The notes under the pieces: generated by a model
The model's database searches: none
What the model saw: the letters and a program-made list of their open reading frames with translations, nothing else
Told to the model about the DNA's origin: nothing
Translations under genes and position numbers: made by a program
Source: Nemertoderma westbladi
Lineage: Eukaryota > Xenacoelomorpha > Nemertodermatida > Nemertodermatidae
DNA length: 64,000 nt
Assembly: GCA_032718475.1 (NCBI GenBank)
Contig: JAUCBJ010008670.1
Location: forward strand, 1 to 64,000
Reading direction: 5' to 3'
In this document: piece by piece, positions 22,801 through 35,817 of the stretch
How positions within the stretch are numbered: the stretch's first letter is position 1
How the letters are laid out: every line of letters starts with the position of its first letter

Positions 22801-25800
22801 AGAACAGTAGAAGCCTACTCCTGTCCTGCGCCAGCAGTAGTTTCTATAATTATTGTAGGTATGCCTGTATGCCTACAGCAGTACAGCTGTACAGACGACA
22901 GATTAAGATATTTCTCTATTAGGCCTACTGCTGTACTGCATAGTAGCTACCGGTACAGCCAGACAGCTGCACTGCAAACTGCAATAGTTATAATAACAGA
23001 GAATGCAGTAATGTACCGTACTGAAATAAAATGTCTACAATGTGACCGACCGCCGGAATTCAAATCTGCCTCCATTTAATCATATTTCGGTTAATTAGGA
23101 TTTCCCTTAAATAATTTATGGTCAAAAATTTGCAATTTCTGGTGAAAATATACAAGATGTCATAAAGCCTAGGATGGCTAAAACGTCTGTCCTTATCTGA
23201 TCTGATCTGATCTGACGGTATCTGACACTTGTTCCACCTGGTTCAGAGCGCACCTTGGTGTAGTGGTTATATTGAATTCACATCTCTCGGAGGTTGTGGG
23301 TTCAACCCCGGCATGGGGCCAAGGTAGTTTTCGTTTCGGCACGAATGTTTTGAAGGGTTTAGCGAGGCATCTCTGACTTGCATCCTTAAATGGTAGCTAA
23401 ATGAGTACTGGACTTTCTGCCTATGTCAGCATGTGAAGTTTCCCCGGTATTCCCTTTAAACCCGGGGGGGGGGGGGGGGGTCAATATAATACCTCCCACT
23501 CTGAAACTAACGATACTAACTAAAATACTAACTGAAACGAACTAAAAGGAATTCAAATAAAATAAGCTAGAAATTTTAAATTTGTTTTTAGCGGCTGGTG
23601 ACAAATTTTGGTGCTGGTCCATGTGAAGAATACCGCCCGTGTGAAGAATACCAGGATTTCACCTTTCGGTCGACTTTTATTGGAATTTTATATTTGAAGA
23701 TTTTACTTTTTTAATTTATCTTTATTGAGTGTATTATATAGCTTATTTATGTCTTATAACCTGCACATATACTAATTCGTTTATTGTTTTGGTTATATTC
23801 AGCCCTTCTGTAAACTATGGTGGCCCTGAACCGCCACTGCAGGAAAAAAAATAAATCTAAAGCAAAACAACTTGTCCAGACGAGATGTGGTATACAACAA
23901 CTCGTCTGGACGAGATGTTGTATGTGAACAACTCGTCCGGACGAGATGTTGTATGTGAACAAACTCGTCCGGACGAGTTGTTGTAGCAAGAACTCGTCCG
24001 GACAAGTTGTTGTAGCAACATCAACAACTCGTCTGGACAAGATGTTGTAGCAACAACTCGTCCGGACGAGATGTTGTAGCAACAACTCGTCCAGACGAGT
24101 TGTTCACATACAACATCTCGTCCGGACGAGTTATTAACATACAACATCTCGTCCGGACGAGTTGTTCACATACAACATCTCGTCCGGACGAGTTGTCCAC
24201 ATACAACATCTCGTCCGGACGAGTTGTTCACATACAACATCTCGTCCGGACGAGTTGTTCACATACAACATCTCGTCCGGACGAGTTGTCCACATACAAC
24301 ATCTCGTCCGGACGAGTTGTTCACATACAACATTTCGTCCGGACGAGTTGTCCACATACAACATCTCGTCCGGACGAGTTGTTCACATACAACATCTCGT
24401 CCGGACGAGTTGTTCACATACAACATCTCGTCCGGACGAGTTGTCCACATACAACATCTCGTCCGGACGAGTTGTTCACATACAACATCTCGTCCGGACG
24501 AGTTATTCACATACAACATCTCGTCCGGACGAGTTATTAACATACAACATCTCGTCCGGACGAGTTGTCCACATACAACATCTCGTCCGGACGAGTTATT
24601 AACATACAACATCTCGTCCGGACGAGTTGTTCACATACAACATCTCGTCCGGACGAGTTGTTCACATACAACATCTCGTCCGGACGAGTTGTTCACATAC
24701 AACATCTCGTCCGGACGAGTTTTTGTACACCACATCTCGTCTGGACAAGTTGTTCACATACAACATCTCGTCCGGACGAGTTGTTCACATACAACATCTC
24801 GTCCGGACGAGTTGTTCACATACAACATCTCGTCCGGACGAGTTGTTCACATACAACATCTCGTCCGGACGAGTTGTTCACATACAACATCTCGTCCGGA
24901 CGAGTTGTTCACATACAACATCTCGTCCGGACGAGTTGTTCACATACAACATCTCGTCCGGACGAGTTTTTGTACACCACATCTCGTCTGGACAAGTTGT
25001 TTTACTTTAGATAATTTTTTTTTCTTGCGGTGGCGGTTCAGGGCCACCATAGTAAACTGTGTTTTTGGTGAAAACCTGGTATTCTTCACATAGGGGTAAC
25101 TGCAAAGTGAAATAAAACTGCAGAAAGTCTGGTATTCTTCGCCCATGTGAAGAATACCAGGATTTCATTTTTCGGTCGATTTTTTATTGGTCGATATTTT
25201 TTATTAAATTTATCTTTATTAAATGTTTTATGCGCGTGCGCGATGTCCTTTATTTTTTGAGGGAGATGATCTATTGATCAGTCAGTCGGACGGTTAGTAA
25301 GAAGGTGGGTGTAAACAAGCCGCCGCGGTAACATATTCTCCTTTCCCTCAATTTGTAGGTAACAACGTCGTTTATTGTTTTGGTTAGAAATTACAGCCGC
25401 TATAACCTGCTCTTTTCCTTCAATTGGAAGGTAATAACAGTGTTTATTAATTCCCACATTCCCATCCACCTTCCCATATTCTTTCATCGTCTGGGTATAA
25501 ACTCCACTTTATCAGCTGGCGATATGGGGCATGTTAAGTGTTTCGTCATATACACAAGTACACATTAGGCCTAGAGAGATACCCCTTCCTGCAATCCCTT
25601 TAGCTGTTTAGCGTAACAAACAAACAATAAATATTTTAAATGTAATATATTAATAAGTATCATTACCGTACTTAATTAATAATATTAATTATAATTAATA
25701 TAATTAACTTTAACTATTAATAATGATAACTATTAACAAGAAAGATTTACCAAAAAAATATTGCAGCAAATGCTGTATTGTTTTAATGTTTTAAAGTTTA

Positions 25801-28800
25801 CTGTTTCAACACCAACTAAATCTACGAAAGTTGTTTACATCTGAAACTATCCATGTTTGCTGGGACAATCACACAACTTTCATACCCGCCATCCTTCATC
25901 CTACTGTATATCGCATTTTTAATATATAATAACACGCCTTTGTGCATTATATGCATACCGGTATGCCTGTACTGCTACTTCATATGATGATACTGATACG
26001 TAACAGGCAACCTGAAACGTGATCTCCTATTCAGCTATTGGCTATGTACCTATCAGACAGTTAGGTAAATATTATATTTCTTTCTCCTGATTGGTTGTAG
26101 GATCAGATGCTGTCAGATCAGATCAGATCAGATCAGATAAGGACAGACGTTTTATTCTACCTCCATAAAGCCACAGGCCATAAAATAATTATGGCGAAAC
26201 ACCTAATGTTGTTTATGCAAACTTAACTTAATCATACGGTGAAATTTATTCGTGATTATGTTAAGGTGATTTACCATATAGAATACGGCCAATTTATGTG
26301 GCATTAACTAAGGTAAGGTAGTTCACTGAATCATTTTTTACAGTGTAGGGTTGGTCATCATTTTAAACATTTATATAAATGTAATTTATTCAGTTATTAT
26401 AATATACTAGGCTTATAGGCCTACCTTATTAATTAAATTGATTTAATATTATCTATTCCGATTCAATGTACTGTAATATTACAAATGCTGCAATTCCTCA
26501 AACCTACAAAAAAAACTGTGACTTTAATAATTCAAGCACGTTTCATGCGCTGTTATATAAGATTGCACTATATTGTTTATAATTATTGTTCTTTACACTG
26601 TTACATACTTTACCATTGCAATTGTTTATAATTGCATGACCCGGCTGTATAGTGCTATGAATTCTTTATAATTACATGACCCGGCTGTGTATACAAACTG
26701 TTAGTGCTATGAATTCTTTATATTTGCATGACCCGGCTGCGTATACACACTGTTAGAGCTATGAATTCTTTATAATTGCATGACCCGGCTGTGTATACAC
26801 ACTGTTAGTGCTATGAATTCTTTATAATTGCATGACCCGGCTGTGTATACACACTGTTAGTGCTATGAATTCTTTATAATTGCATGACCCGGCTGTGTAT
26901 ACACACTGTTAGTGCTATGAATTCTTTATAATTGCATGACCCGGCTGCGTATACACACTGTTAGAGCTATGAATTCTTTATAATTGCATGACCCGGCTGT
27001 GTATACACACTGTTAGTGCTATGAATTCTTTATAATTGCATGACCCGGCTGTGTATACACACTGTTAGTGCTATGAATTCTTTATAATTGCATGACCCGG
27101 CTGTATAGTGCTATGAATTCTTTATAATTGCATGACCCGGCTGTGTATACACACTGTTAGTGCTATGAATTCTTTATAATTGCATGACCCGGCTGCGTAT
27201 ACACACTGTTAGAGCTATGAATTCTTTATAATTGCATGACCCGGCTGTGTATACACACTGTTAGTGCTATGAATTCTTTATAATTGCATGACCCGGCTGT
27301 GTATACACACTGTTAGTGCTATGAATTCTTTATAATTGCATGACCCGGCTGTATAGTGCTATGAATTCTTTATAATTGCATGACCCGGCTGTGTATACAC
27401 ACTGTTAGTGCTATGAATTCTTTATAATTGCATGACCCGGCTGTGTATACACACTGTTAGTGCTATGAATTCTTTATAATTGCATGACCCGGCTGTGTAT
27501 ACACACTGTTAGTGCTATGAATTCTTTATAATTGCATGACCCGGCTGTATAGTGCTATGAATTCTTTATAATTGCATGACCCGGCTGTGTATACACACTG
27601 TTAGTGCTATGAATTCTTTATAATTGCATGACCCGGCTGTATAGTGCTATGAATTCTTTATAATTGCATGACCCGGCTGTGTATACACACTGTTGCTATG
27701 AATTCTTTATAATTGCATGACCCGGCTGTGTATACACACTGTTAGTGCTATGAATTCTTTATAATTGCATGACCCGGCTGTATAGTGCTATGAATTCTTT
27801 ATAATTGCATGACCCGGCTGTATAGTGTATTGAATTATTTATAATTGCATGAGCCGGCTGTGTATATACACTGTAAGTGCTATGAATTCTTTATAATTGC
27901 ATGACCCGGCTGTATAGTGCTATGAATTCTTTATAATTGCATGACCCAGCTGTATAGTGCTATGAATTCTTTATAATTGCATGACCCGGCTGTGTATACA
28001 CACTGTTAGTGCTATGAATTCTTTATAATTGCATGACCCGGCTGTATAGTGCTATGAATTCTTTATAATTGCATGACCCGGCTGTATAGCGCTATGAATT
28101 CTTTATAATTGCATGACCCGGCTGTGTATACACACTGTTAGTGCTATGAATTCTTTATAATTGCATGACCCGGCTGTGTATACACACTGTTAGTGCTATG
28201 AATTCTTTATAATTGCATGACCCGGCTTTATAGTGCTATGAATTCTTTATAATTGCATGACCCGGCTGTATAGCGCTATGAATTCTTTATAATTGCATGA
28301 CCCGGCTGTATAGTGCTATGAATTCTTTATAATTGCATGACCCGGCTGTATAGTGCTATGAATTCTTTATAATTGCATGACCCGGCTGTATAGCGCTATG
28401 AATTCTTTATAATTGCATGACCCGGCTGTATAGTGCTATGAATTCTTTATAATTGCATGACCAGGCTGTATAGTGCTATGAATTCTTTATAATTGCATGA
28501 CCCGGCTGTATAGTGCTATGAATTCTTTATAATTGCATGACCCGGCTGTATAGCGCTATGAATTCTTTATAATTGCATGACCCGGCTGTATAGTGCTATG
28601 AATTCTTTATAATTGCATGACCCGGCTGTATAGTGCTATTAATTCTTTATAATTGCATGACCCGGCTGTATAGCGCTATGAATTCTTTATAATTGCATGA
28701 CCCGGCTGTATAGTGCTATGAATTCTTTATAATTGCATGACCCGGCAGTATAGTGTATAGTGCTACTTAAGGAACGAATCCGTCAGGCTACTTAATTAAT

Positions 28801-31800
28801 TGATAAATTAATTTAATTTAGAATTAGAATTAGAATTAACAATTTAAATTTTATATATAATATTTTTAATGATTTTGTTACTCTACTTGTATATTCAATT
28901 CATAGTATCATATTCAATTTGCGGTTTATATTGAGTATTAAACCATTTTCCAGTTCGCCTTACTTTTTTCATCCTAATCGTATTAAATTGAAGTTAATCT
29001 TAGCTAGAGGATTAACAGAATTAGTTAAATTCTATCTATCATCTTGTCTGCTTATATTTACTGCAATAAATAATTTATTGCGCGAAAATTATAACAGTTT
29101 TAATAGCCCCATAAGACAATTAAAAGTTAAATAATTAATTAATTACACAGCCTATATATTTCTCCCCGTTGGGGTATCGTCAGGGCCTGACTAACGTAAG
29201 CAAAATGAACAATACAGCAATATAATACAATGGCCTAAAAACTGGTACCAGTATGACAGTAAGAGACATCAGACTACCGACCAGGTAAAAGGTAAACAAC
29301 AGTATATTCCACTAATAATTATAATATTTATTGAATTCTTAATATGCCAACGTTACCGAAAATTAGGAAAATATCATAGATCAAACGTGCATATGCATAA
29401 TAGCAATACAGTGATCCGGTGAGTGTATACATGATGTCCTTAATATGTCCTTAATGTCCTTAAGATGTCCTTAATACTAATATTAGAACCAGTATGCTAA
29501 CTTTTACCGTTAATTCATTATTCACATATTTGCCTAACCAGGTCGATATAAACGGTATAATTTTTATCTGTCCGACAGTCTGGCTTCTGCCAATTGGATA
29601 TATTATGTCCCAAACCTCAATATTTAAGAGATTATTGTTTTTACTAATAATATATTGCAACTACTTTATTATATCCCTTATATTACACGGGATCATATTT
29701 TTCGTGAGTTTACTTTATTTACCGGTAATTATCGTAATCGATTATATATACCAGCAAACTCATTCCATACACTGGTGGCGTGTAAGGTCAAACTTCGCCA
29801 AACATAAATTAATTAAGAAAACTAAATGGCGCCTTATCTCCCGCATCGTGAGTATTGTACTGTTAGTGTGTCTTGTGTTACTTCCTATCTCATTGAATTT
29901 ATACTCAGGTGTATTGAGTACCACCCTGATAACTCTCTTTACTATTAATCCTACATTAGTTATACTGACTACTATATCATCACTTTCACTCTACAAACTT
30001 CCAGGCTTTACCCGTAAACCTCGTTTTCCACAATACCCCATTTTACAAACACTATTCATCTATTTAATTACTAATGGAAATTTAATTTATGTAAAACAAA
30101 GTACAAAATGGCATATATCAACAAAAAGCAAACAACATAGAAATAAGATGACTCTAATATTTTATGCAACTATTCAAGCCTTTAACATTTATCGTTCCTC
30201 CGTCCTTGACTTACTCAACATAGTCGCTCTCACTGTGCATATGTTACTCATAATCTCAGGTACCGTGCACCCCAACCCAGGACCGAAACGAAACTACCAA
30301 AAAAATAAACATAAGACTAAAATAAATATTAATAATTTACCAAATTTCTATTTTCCAGATAGCAAATCTAAATTACCTAACTCTATTACAGATATAAAAA
30401 ACTATATAAAAGACCATCCGGATCACCTAAAATGTATCCATATAAACGCTCGCAGTCTCTTTAAGAATATAGATGAGTTTAAAGAGGTCCTGCTGGGGTC
30501 GAGGAATGTTATTGCATCAGTTAGTGAAACCTGGCTTAAGAGAAACATACCAGACTCAGCTTTACATATTGCTGGATTTAAAACATACAGACTTGACAGA
30601 AAAAAGCGTCGTGGTGGAGGTGTAATGATATATGTCCCCGATACAATGAACAGTAAACTACGTACTGATATAAAAGAAAAGAACAGCAGCATCGAGTCTA
30701 TCTGGGTAGAAGTAGATAACTTACTAATCTCTACAGTATATAGGCCTCCACGTGCAAAAATCAAATACCTAGATGAAATAAGTAGCGAAATAGAAAACGC
30801 ACTATTGCTCGAACCAAATCATAATATTATCTTACAAGGTGATTTCAACATTAACTTATTAGACACAAAAAATAAAACTACACGCGATATCCACGAAATA
30901 CTAAATACATACGACATAAAATCATTAAACAACACTATACCTACTCGTTACACAAAATCATCTGAAACATTAATAGATTTAGTACTGTCAAATATCCCCA
31001 GCGCACACATCATTGAAAGTCTGGTCTTCTTCTGTGATTTCTCAGACCATGAGTACACGCTTACCTCTTTGAACCTGAAAATTAATTCCAAATTAAAAAT
31101 TAACGAAAAAATATCATATAGGGACTTTTCAATTTTTTCCGAATCTAAATTTCTATTTGATATTTCACAAATAAATTGGGATCCCTTATATAATGAAAAT
31201 GATACGAATACAAAAATTAATTTCTTTGAAAATCAGTTAGAAACAATTTTAAACAAACACGCACCAATTAAGTATAAAACTGTAAGTAATAAACAAACAT
31301 ACCGTGGTAACGACGTGCAATGGCTCACACCGGAACTATCACAACTGCGTACTGTAAAGGAAAACAAACTTTCAATCTGGCGACGCTCCAAAACCCTTGA
31401 AGATTTTAATAATTTTAAACATGCCCGTAATAGCTTTAATAATCTTAATAAAAAATTGAAAAACAAATATATTAAGGATAAATTCCTAAATCAGAGAACA
31501 GCTAAAGGAAAGTGGGCGATAATTAACAGCATACTAAATAAAAATATTCGATCTACTACACCGGAAATAAAATACAACGGTCGTCTATTAACTCGTCCAT
31601 TAGACATAGCTAAAACATTTAATGATATTTTCATAGATATAGGAAAATTTACCGGTCTAGATAACACATTAAACTGGACTCAATATAGGGCACCGAATGT
31701 AATAGATCATATAGCAGAACCGAAATTTTCCTTCCACTGCATCTCCACTCTTGACATTTTTGAAGCTCTAACCAAACTATCTAACAATAAACCTTCCGGC

Positions 31801-34800
31801 CCCAGTTCGATCCCTACTAGAATCTTTAAATTATCTGCAGGATTTATCAGCTCTCCACTTTCAAATATTATTAATGACTCAATAACTAAATCAATTTTCC
31901 CAAATCAACTAAAAATATCTAACGTTACCCCTGTATACAAGAAAGGCGACGAATATGACCCAACTAATTACCGTCCAATCTCAGTCACGCACCCAATAGC
32001 TAAAATATTCGAAAAAATACTAGTCACTCAAATCGAACACTACCTCTCACGTAATAACATTTTAACACCATTTCAATTTGGCTTCCGTAAAAGGTTTTCC
32101 ACTTCTGATGCAATAACATACGCTACAGAAGCATGGCGGTATGACCTGGATCGTGGTTACCATGTTGCTGTAGCCTTCCTTGACCTTAGCAAGGCTTTCA
32201 ACTCTCTGGACCATGATACACTAATAACACACCTAACTGATCTAGGATTCGAAACAAATGCTTGCAACATGATTAAAAATTACTTACACGACAGACAACA
32301 ACGAGTTAAAATAGGTCATACATTTTCACCATTCCTTATAGAGAAACGAGGGGTCCCCCAAGGGACACTCCTTGGCCCCCTTCTCTTCTCCTTATATACT
32401 AATTCTATTCCAAATTTAACCTCAAAAGATGCAAATCTCATACAATATGCCGATGATACTGCTCTCTATGTCAGCTCCAAAAACGCATCAACTGCTACTG
32501 TAGATTTAGCTAAAAATGTACAAAACTTGACCAATGTATTCGCAAAATTAAAATTAAAATTGAACCCGGATAAAACTGAATTTTTACTATTAACACCAAA
32601 ATATACTCGAACCGCAAATAACATTGACTCAATAAAATTAAAAATAAATGACACCTCAATAATTAGCCAATCTAACTGCATTAAATATCTCGGCGTCCTA
32701 ATCAACAACAAACTAAGTTGGACCGATCATATAAACAACATAATCAAAAAAATGTCCACCAGCATTGCAAGTCTTAGGAAAATTAAAGGCCAGTTGCCGC
32801 TCAAAACGAAAATCCAATTATATAAAACCTTTGTTCTCCCTTACCATCATTATTGCTGTCAATTCCTAATATCTCACCATAATGTTCATGGATTTAAAGA
32901 CATATTATATAAATTAGAAAAAATTCAGAATTACGGTCTACGATGTACCTTTAATAAACGATGCAAAGACGTAACGGCAACTGACCTCAGAACCAAATCG
33001 AAAATACCCCTACTATCTGCTTTCCGTGAATATTACGGTCTCCTATTTTTCTATAAATATATCTACAATATATCTGCCCCTTTTAAAAATCTTGATCTCC
33101 CACTACTCCCAAGAAACACCCAGATCTTAAATAGACGCACATACAAAATCCGCTTACCTAGATGCCACAACCAATTTGGACATTACAGTCTCACTACACA
33201 GCTAATTAAACTATGGAACAAACTACCCATTCATATTAGACAAACAAACACTTTACAACATTTTAAACTTAAATTAAAGGGTATATTACTCAAAAGATTT
33301 ACTCGCGAGGAGGTCACATAGAGGAAGCTCAATTACCACACCTCTAACACTATTTACTTTTCCCGTATACAGTATACACTACTCAAGTTGCATGGCCCTT
33401 ACGTATGTGTGTAACTGTTTGTGTTTGTGTGGTATGTATGTATTCTAATATTAGTGGGGGGGGGGGGGGGGGGGGGGGTGGTGTGGTGGTGAGGAGCGGG
33501 AGGAGGCGTATAATTTTAGCTACGTGGTGTATGGATTGGGATTGCTTGTTAACATTTTTTATATTTTAATTATTTACCGGTTATGTATGTATATATCGTC
33601 GCGTACTTAAGCGATGATATAGTGTTTAATTTTGTTGGTTACCGGTGAAATACTGTAGACACATTTACATATAATTTCCTTAATTATAAGTCCCTACCTT
33701 GTGTAGAGACTTCCCCATTCGTGCAATCACTATGGGTACCAAAGGAATAATAATAAATAATAATAATAAAAATACATAAAGAAAGGTCTGACCCGAGATA
33801 TTAACGCGTACCATGACGCCTATAGGTCTGAATACCGAATGGGCGAATTTTTCGGGTTGGTTTTCACGGTTTATTGAAGCGGGTACGAGAATGCAGGCTC
33901 CAGGTATGAGCTGGAACAGCCTGGTGCGTTTCGTGCGCACCTGGGTCAACTGAATTGAAAGTGGCAAAGCAGTAACATAGTGAGGAGGAAAATGGATAAA
34001 CTGCTAAACAAGACAGACCAGGATAAGGTAAGTGCCCCGCACTACTTACTGTACTACGTACACCAGCTGGTGCACTGACCACATGTAGGAAGGCATGAGC
34101 TATCAGGCAAATTGGAGGAAGCTGACAACGTGGTCAACTTATCCACAAAAGCCGTTTCACAGTACCACAGGAGGTACCTTATCCATATTATACCTGAAGT
34201 GGGTCCTTCTCGCAGCACGTGATTTAAACTTATGTAAGTGTAATCTTGAAAGAAAAATAAGCAAAATCTAAGCAGATGCCCTTGATCACTTTACACCAGC
34301 CTAGAGGCAGGCTTGAGAACTGCAGTCGATTTAACCCTTGTGCTCTCTTTGAGGTCATTTTTGACCCATCGAAAATTTAAACTTACACAATTTTATCACA
34401 CATTGATATTTTATCTCGAAATTTTGTGACATTTATTATTTTATATATAGTGCTTCTCAATTAGAAAAACAAAAATGTAAAAATCTGCAAGGGGGTCTAT
34501 TCAATTTTACAATTTATAGGGGCCTACACATATTGACATTGAGGTCAAATTTCACCTCATCGTGTTTTGTACCTGTACCATTCAATATCAACGAAAAAAC
34601 TTTTTTTGAATTTCAACTCAGTTCGCAAATCAGATGTTTTAAATGGTCCCAAACTTAGATATGTAGATACCAAAATTTTGATTTGGGGATGACAGGAAAT
34701 ATTCCCACAGGCACATGGCCAGTTCCCGCCCTTGGCACAAGTGAGTCATATTCCCCATTTTTGTGATGATCAACTTCTAGTATTCCTACTGCATTAATAT

Positions 34801-35772
34801 TATGCTCATTTAGAACCGCAATGGCCGATTTAGTTGTTGTAGACACCTTCAAAACAAGCATAGAGCGAATAGGTTTTAAGATATTTGTCCGGTATTTGTC
34901 AATATCGCATCAAGGCGCTAATTTTGATTTGTGCCAGACTTCACATTATCTGCAATATCTCAAAATCTATTCGCTCTATGCTTGTTTTGAAGGTGTCTAC
35001 ACCATCTAAATCTGTCATTGCGGTTCTATTGAGCATAAATATCAATACAGTAGGAATAATAGAAGTTGATAATCACAAAAATGGGGAATATGACTCACTT
35101 GCGCCAAGGGCGGGAACTGGCCATGTGCCTGTGGGAATATTTCCTGTCATCCCCAAATCAAAATTTTTGTATCTATCGAAGTTTGGGCTCATTTTATGAC
35201 ATCTGATGTGCAAACTGAGTTTAAATTCGACAACACGTTTTTTTGGACCACCCCAACCCTCTCATTTACCTGAGAGCAAAATTGACCTCATAGGAATCAT
35301 CTGTTTGAGAAACGAAGGGTTAAGACCTCAGTAAAAGTTTAAATGACACAGCTAATGGTCGAGTACAATTCTGCCAAGTTTCAGGTTAAACGGATTAAAA
35401 GCAAAGAAATGGGAGGACATTTAATGTTTAGATATGTAGCCATCTAGCGGGAAACTGTTGAACTGTTGGGGTGAAAAGTCGCTAAATAATGTCAAGTTTT
35501 GGACATATTTATGCCTACAAATTTTCAATTCGACAGCTTTAAATCTGACAAAGTTATTTAATGTCAAAATATTACGTCAACAACTATTTGCCTCTATTGA
35601 CATTCTCCTTAACAGTGTCAATTCGCCAAGGCTGCGCCAACTTCGTGGCTCGCCACCACACCCCTATCAGTGAACAATATTGATTTTACTTTATGTACTA
35701 AATTAACTCTCACTTTTTTGTATGCTCCCCAAATCCCAGTTATGGGTTTGCCCCCCCCCCCCCAGATTTGGC

Positions 35773-35817
<45 letters not shown>

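Larger units (their letters stand above)
23181..26152. mobile_element. Nested TA-flanked element with (TCTGA)n terminal repeats
   Basis: AAACGTCTGTCCTTATCTGA followed by further TCTGA units starts at 23181. The mirror image ends at 26152. TA flanks lie at 23179-23180 and 26153-26154. No transposase is recognised. The interior holds a SINE-like segment, a poly-G run (23463-23480), the foldback array (23815-25057) and about 1 kb of AT-rich DNA (25200-26090) in which I see nothing else. It lies inside the pogo-like element. Confidence 0.75.
20093..26345. mobile_element. Pogo-like (Tc1/mariner superfamily) transposon, TA flanks
   Basis: CACTGTAAAAAAT at the left end and ATTTTTTACAGTG at the right end are perfect inverted termini. 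Each is flanked by TA (20091-20092 and 26346-26347). Subterminal motifs GCCATAAAATAATTATGG occur near both ends (about 20340 and 26172). A minus-strand DDE transposase remnant lies at 21069-22225. Its 6.25 kb length is inflated by a later insertion at 23181-26152. The autonomous core would be about 3.3 kb. Confidence 0.8.
29096..33775 (+). mobile_element. Full-length CR1/L2-type LINE
   Basis: A single intact ORF (29494-33321) is preceded by about 400 bp of leader and followed by about 450 bp of 3' UTR, which ends in an AATAATAAT-type tail (33747-33775). The leader 29096-29395 is repeated in reverse orientation at about 39790-40090. The real 5' end could be as far left as the satellite. The target duplication was not resolved. 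The ORF has no disruption, so this copy may be recent. Confidence 0.85.

Noticed and set aside
23857-25093. Long overlapping open frames (up to 289 codons) on both strands reading HIQHLVRTSCSHTTSRPDEL-type repeats
   Set aside because: They follow from a 31-bp stop-free tandem repeat (93 bp = 31 codons). All frames are open to a similar degree and no domain is present.
23870-28752. CRISPR-like regular repeats
   Set aside because: Units are directly adjacent without unique spacers, and the genome is plainly eukaryotic.
30423-32711. Minus-strand open frames inside the LINE ORF
   Set aside because: Shadows of the intact plus-strand endonuclease-RT frame.
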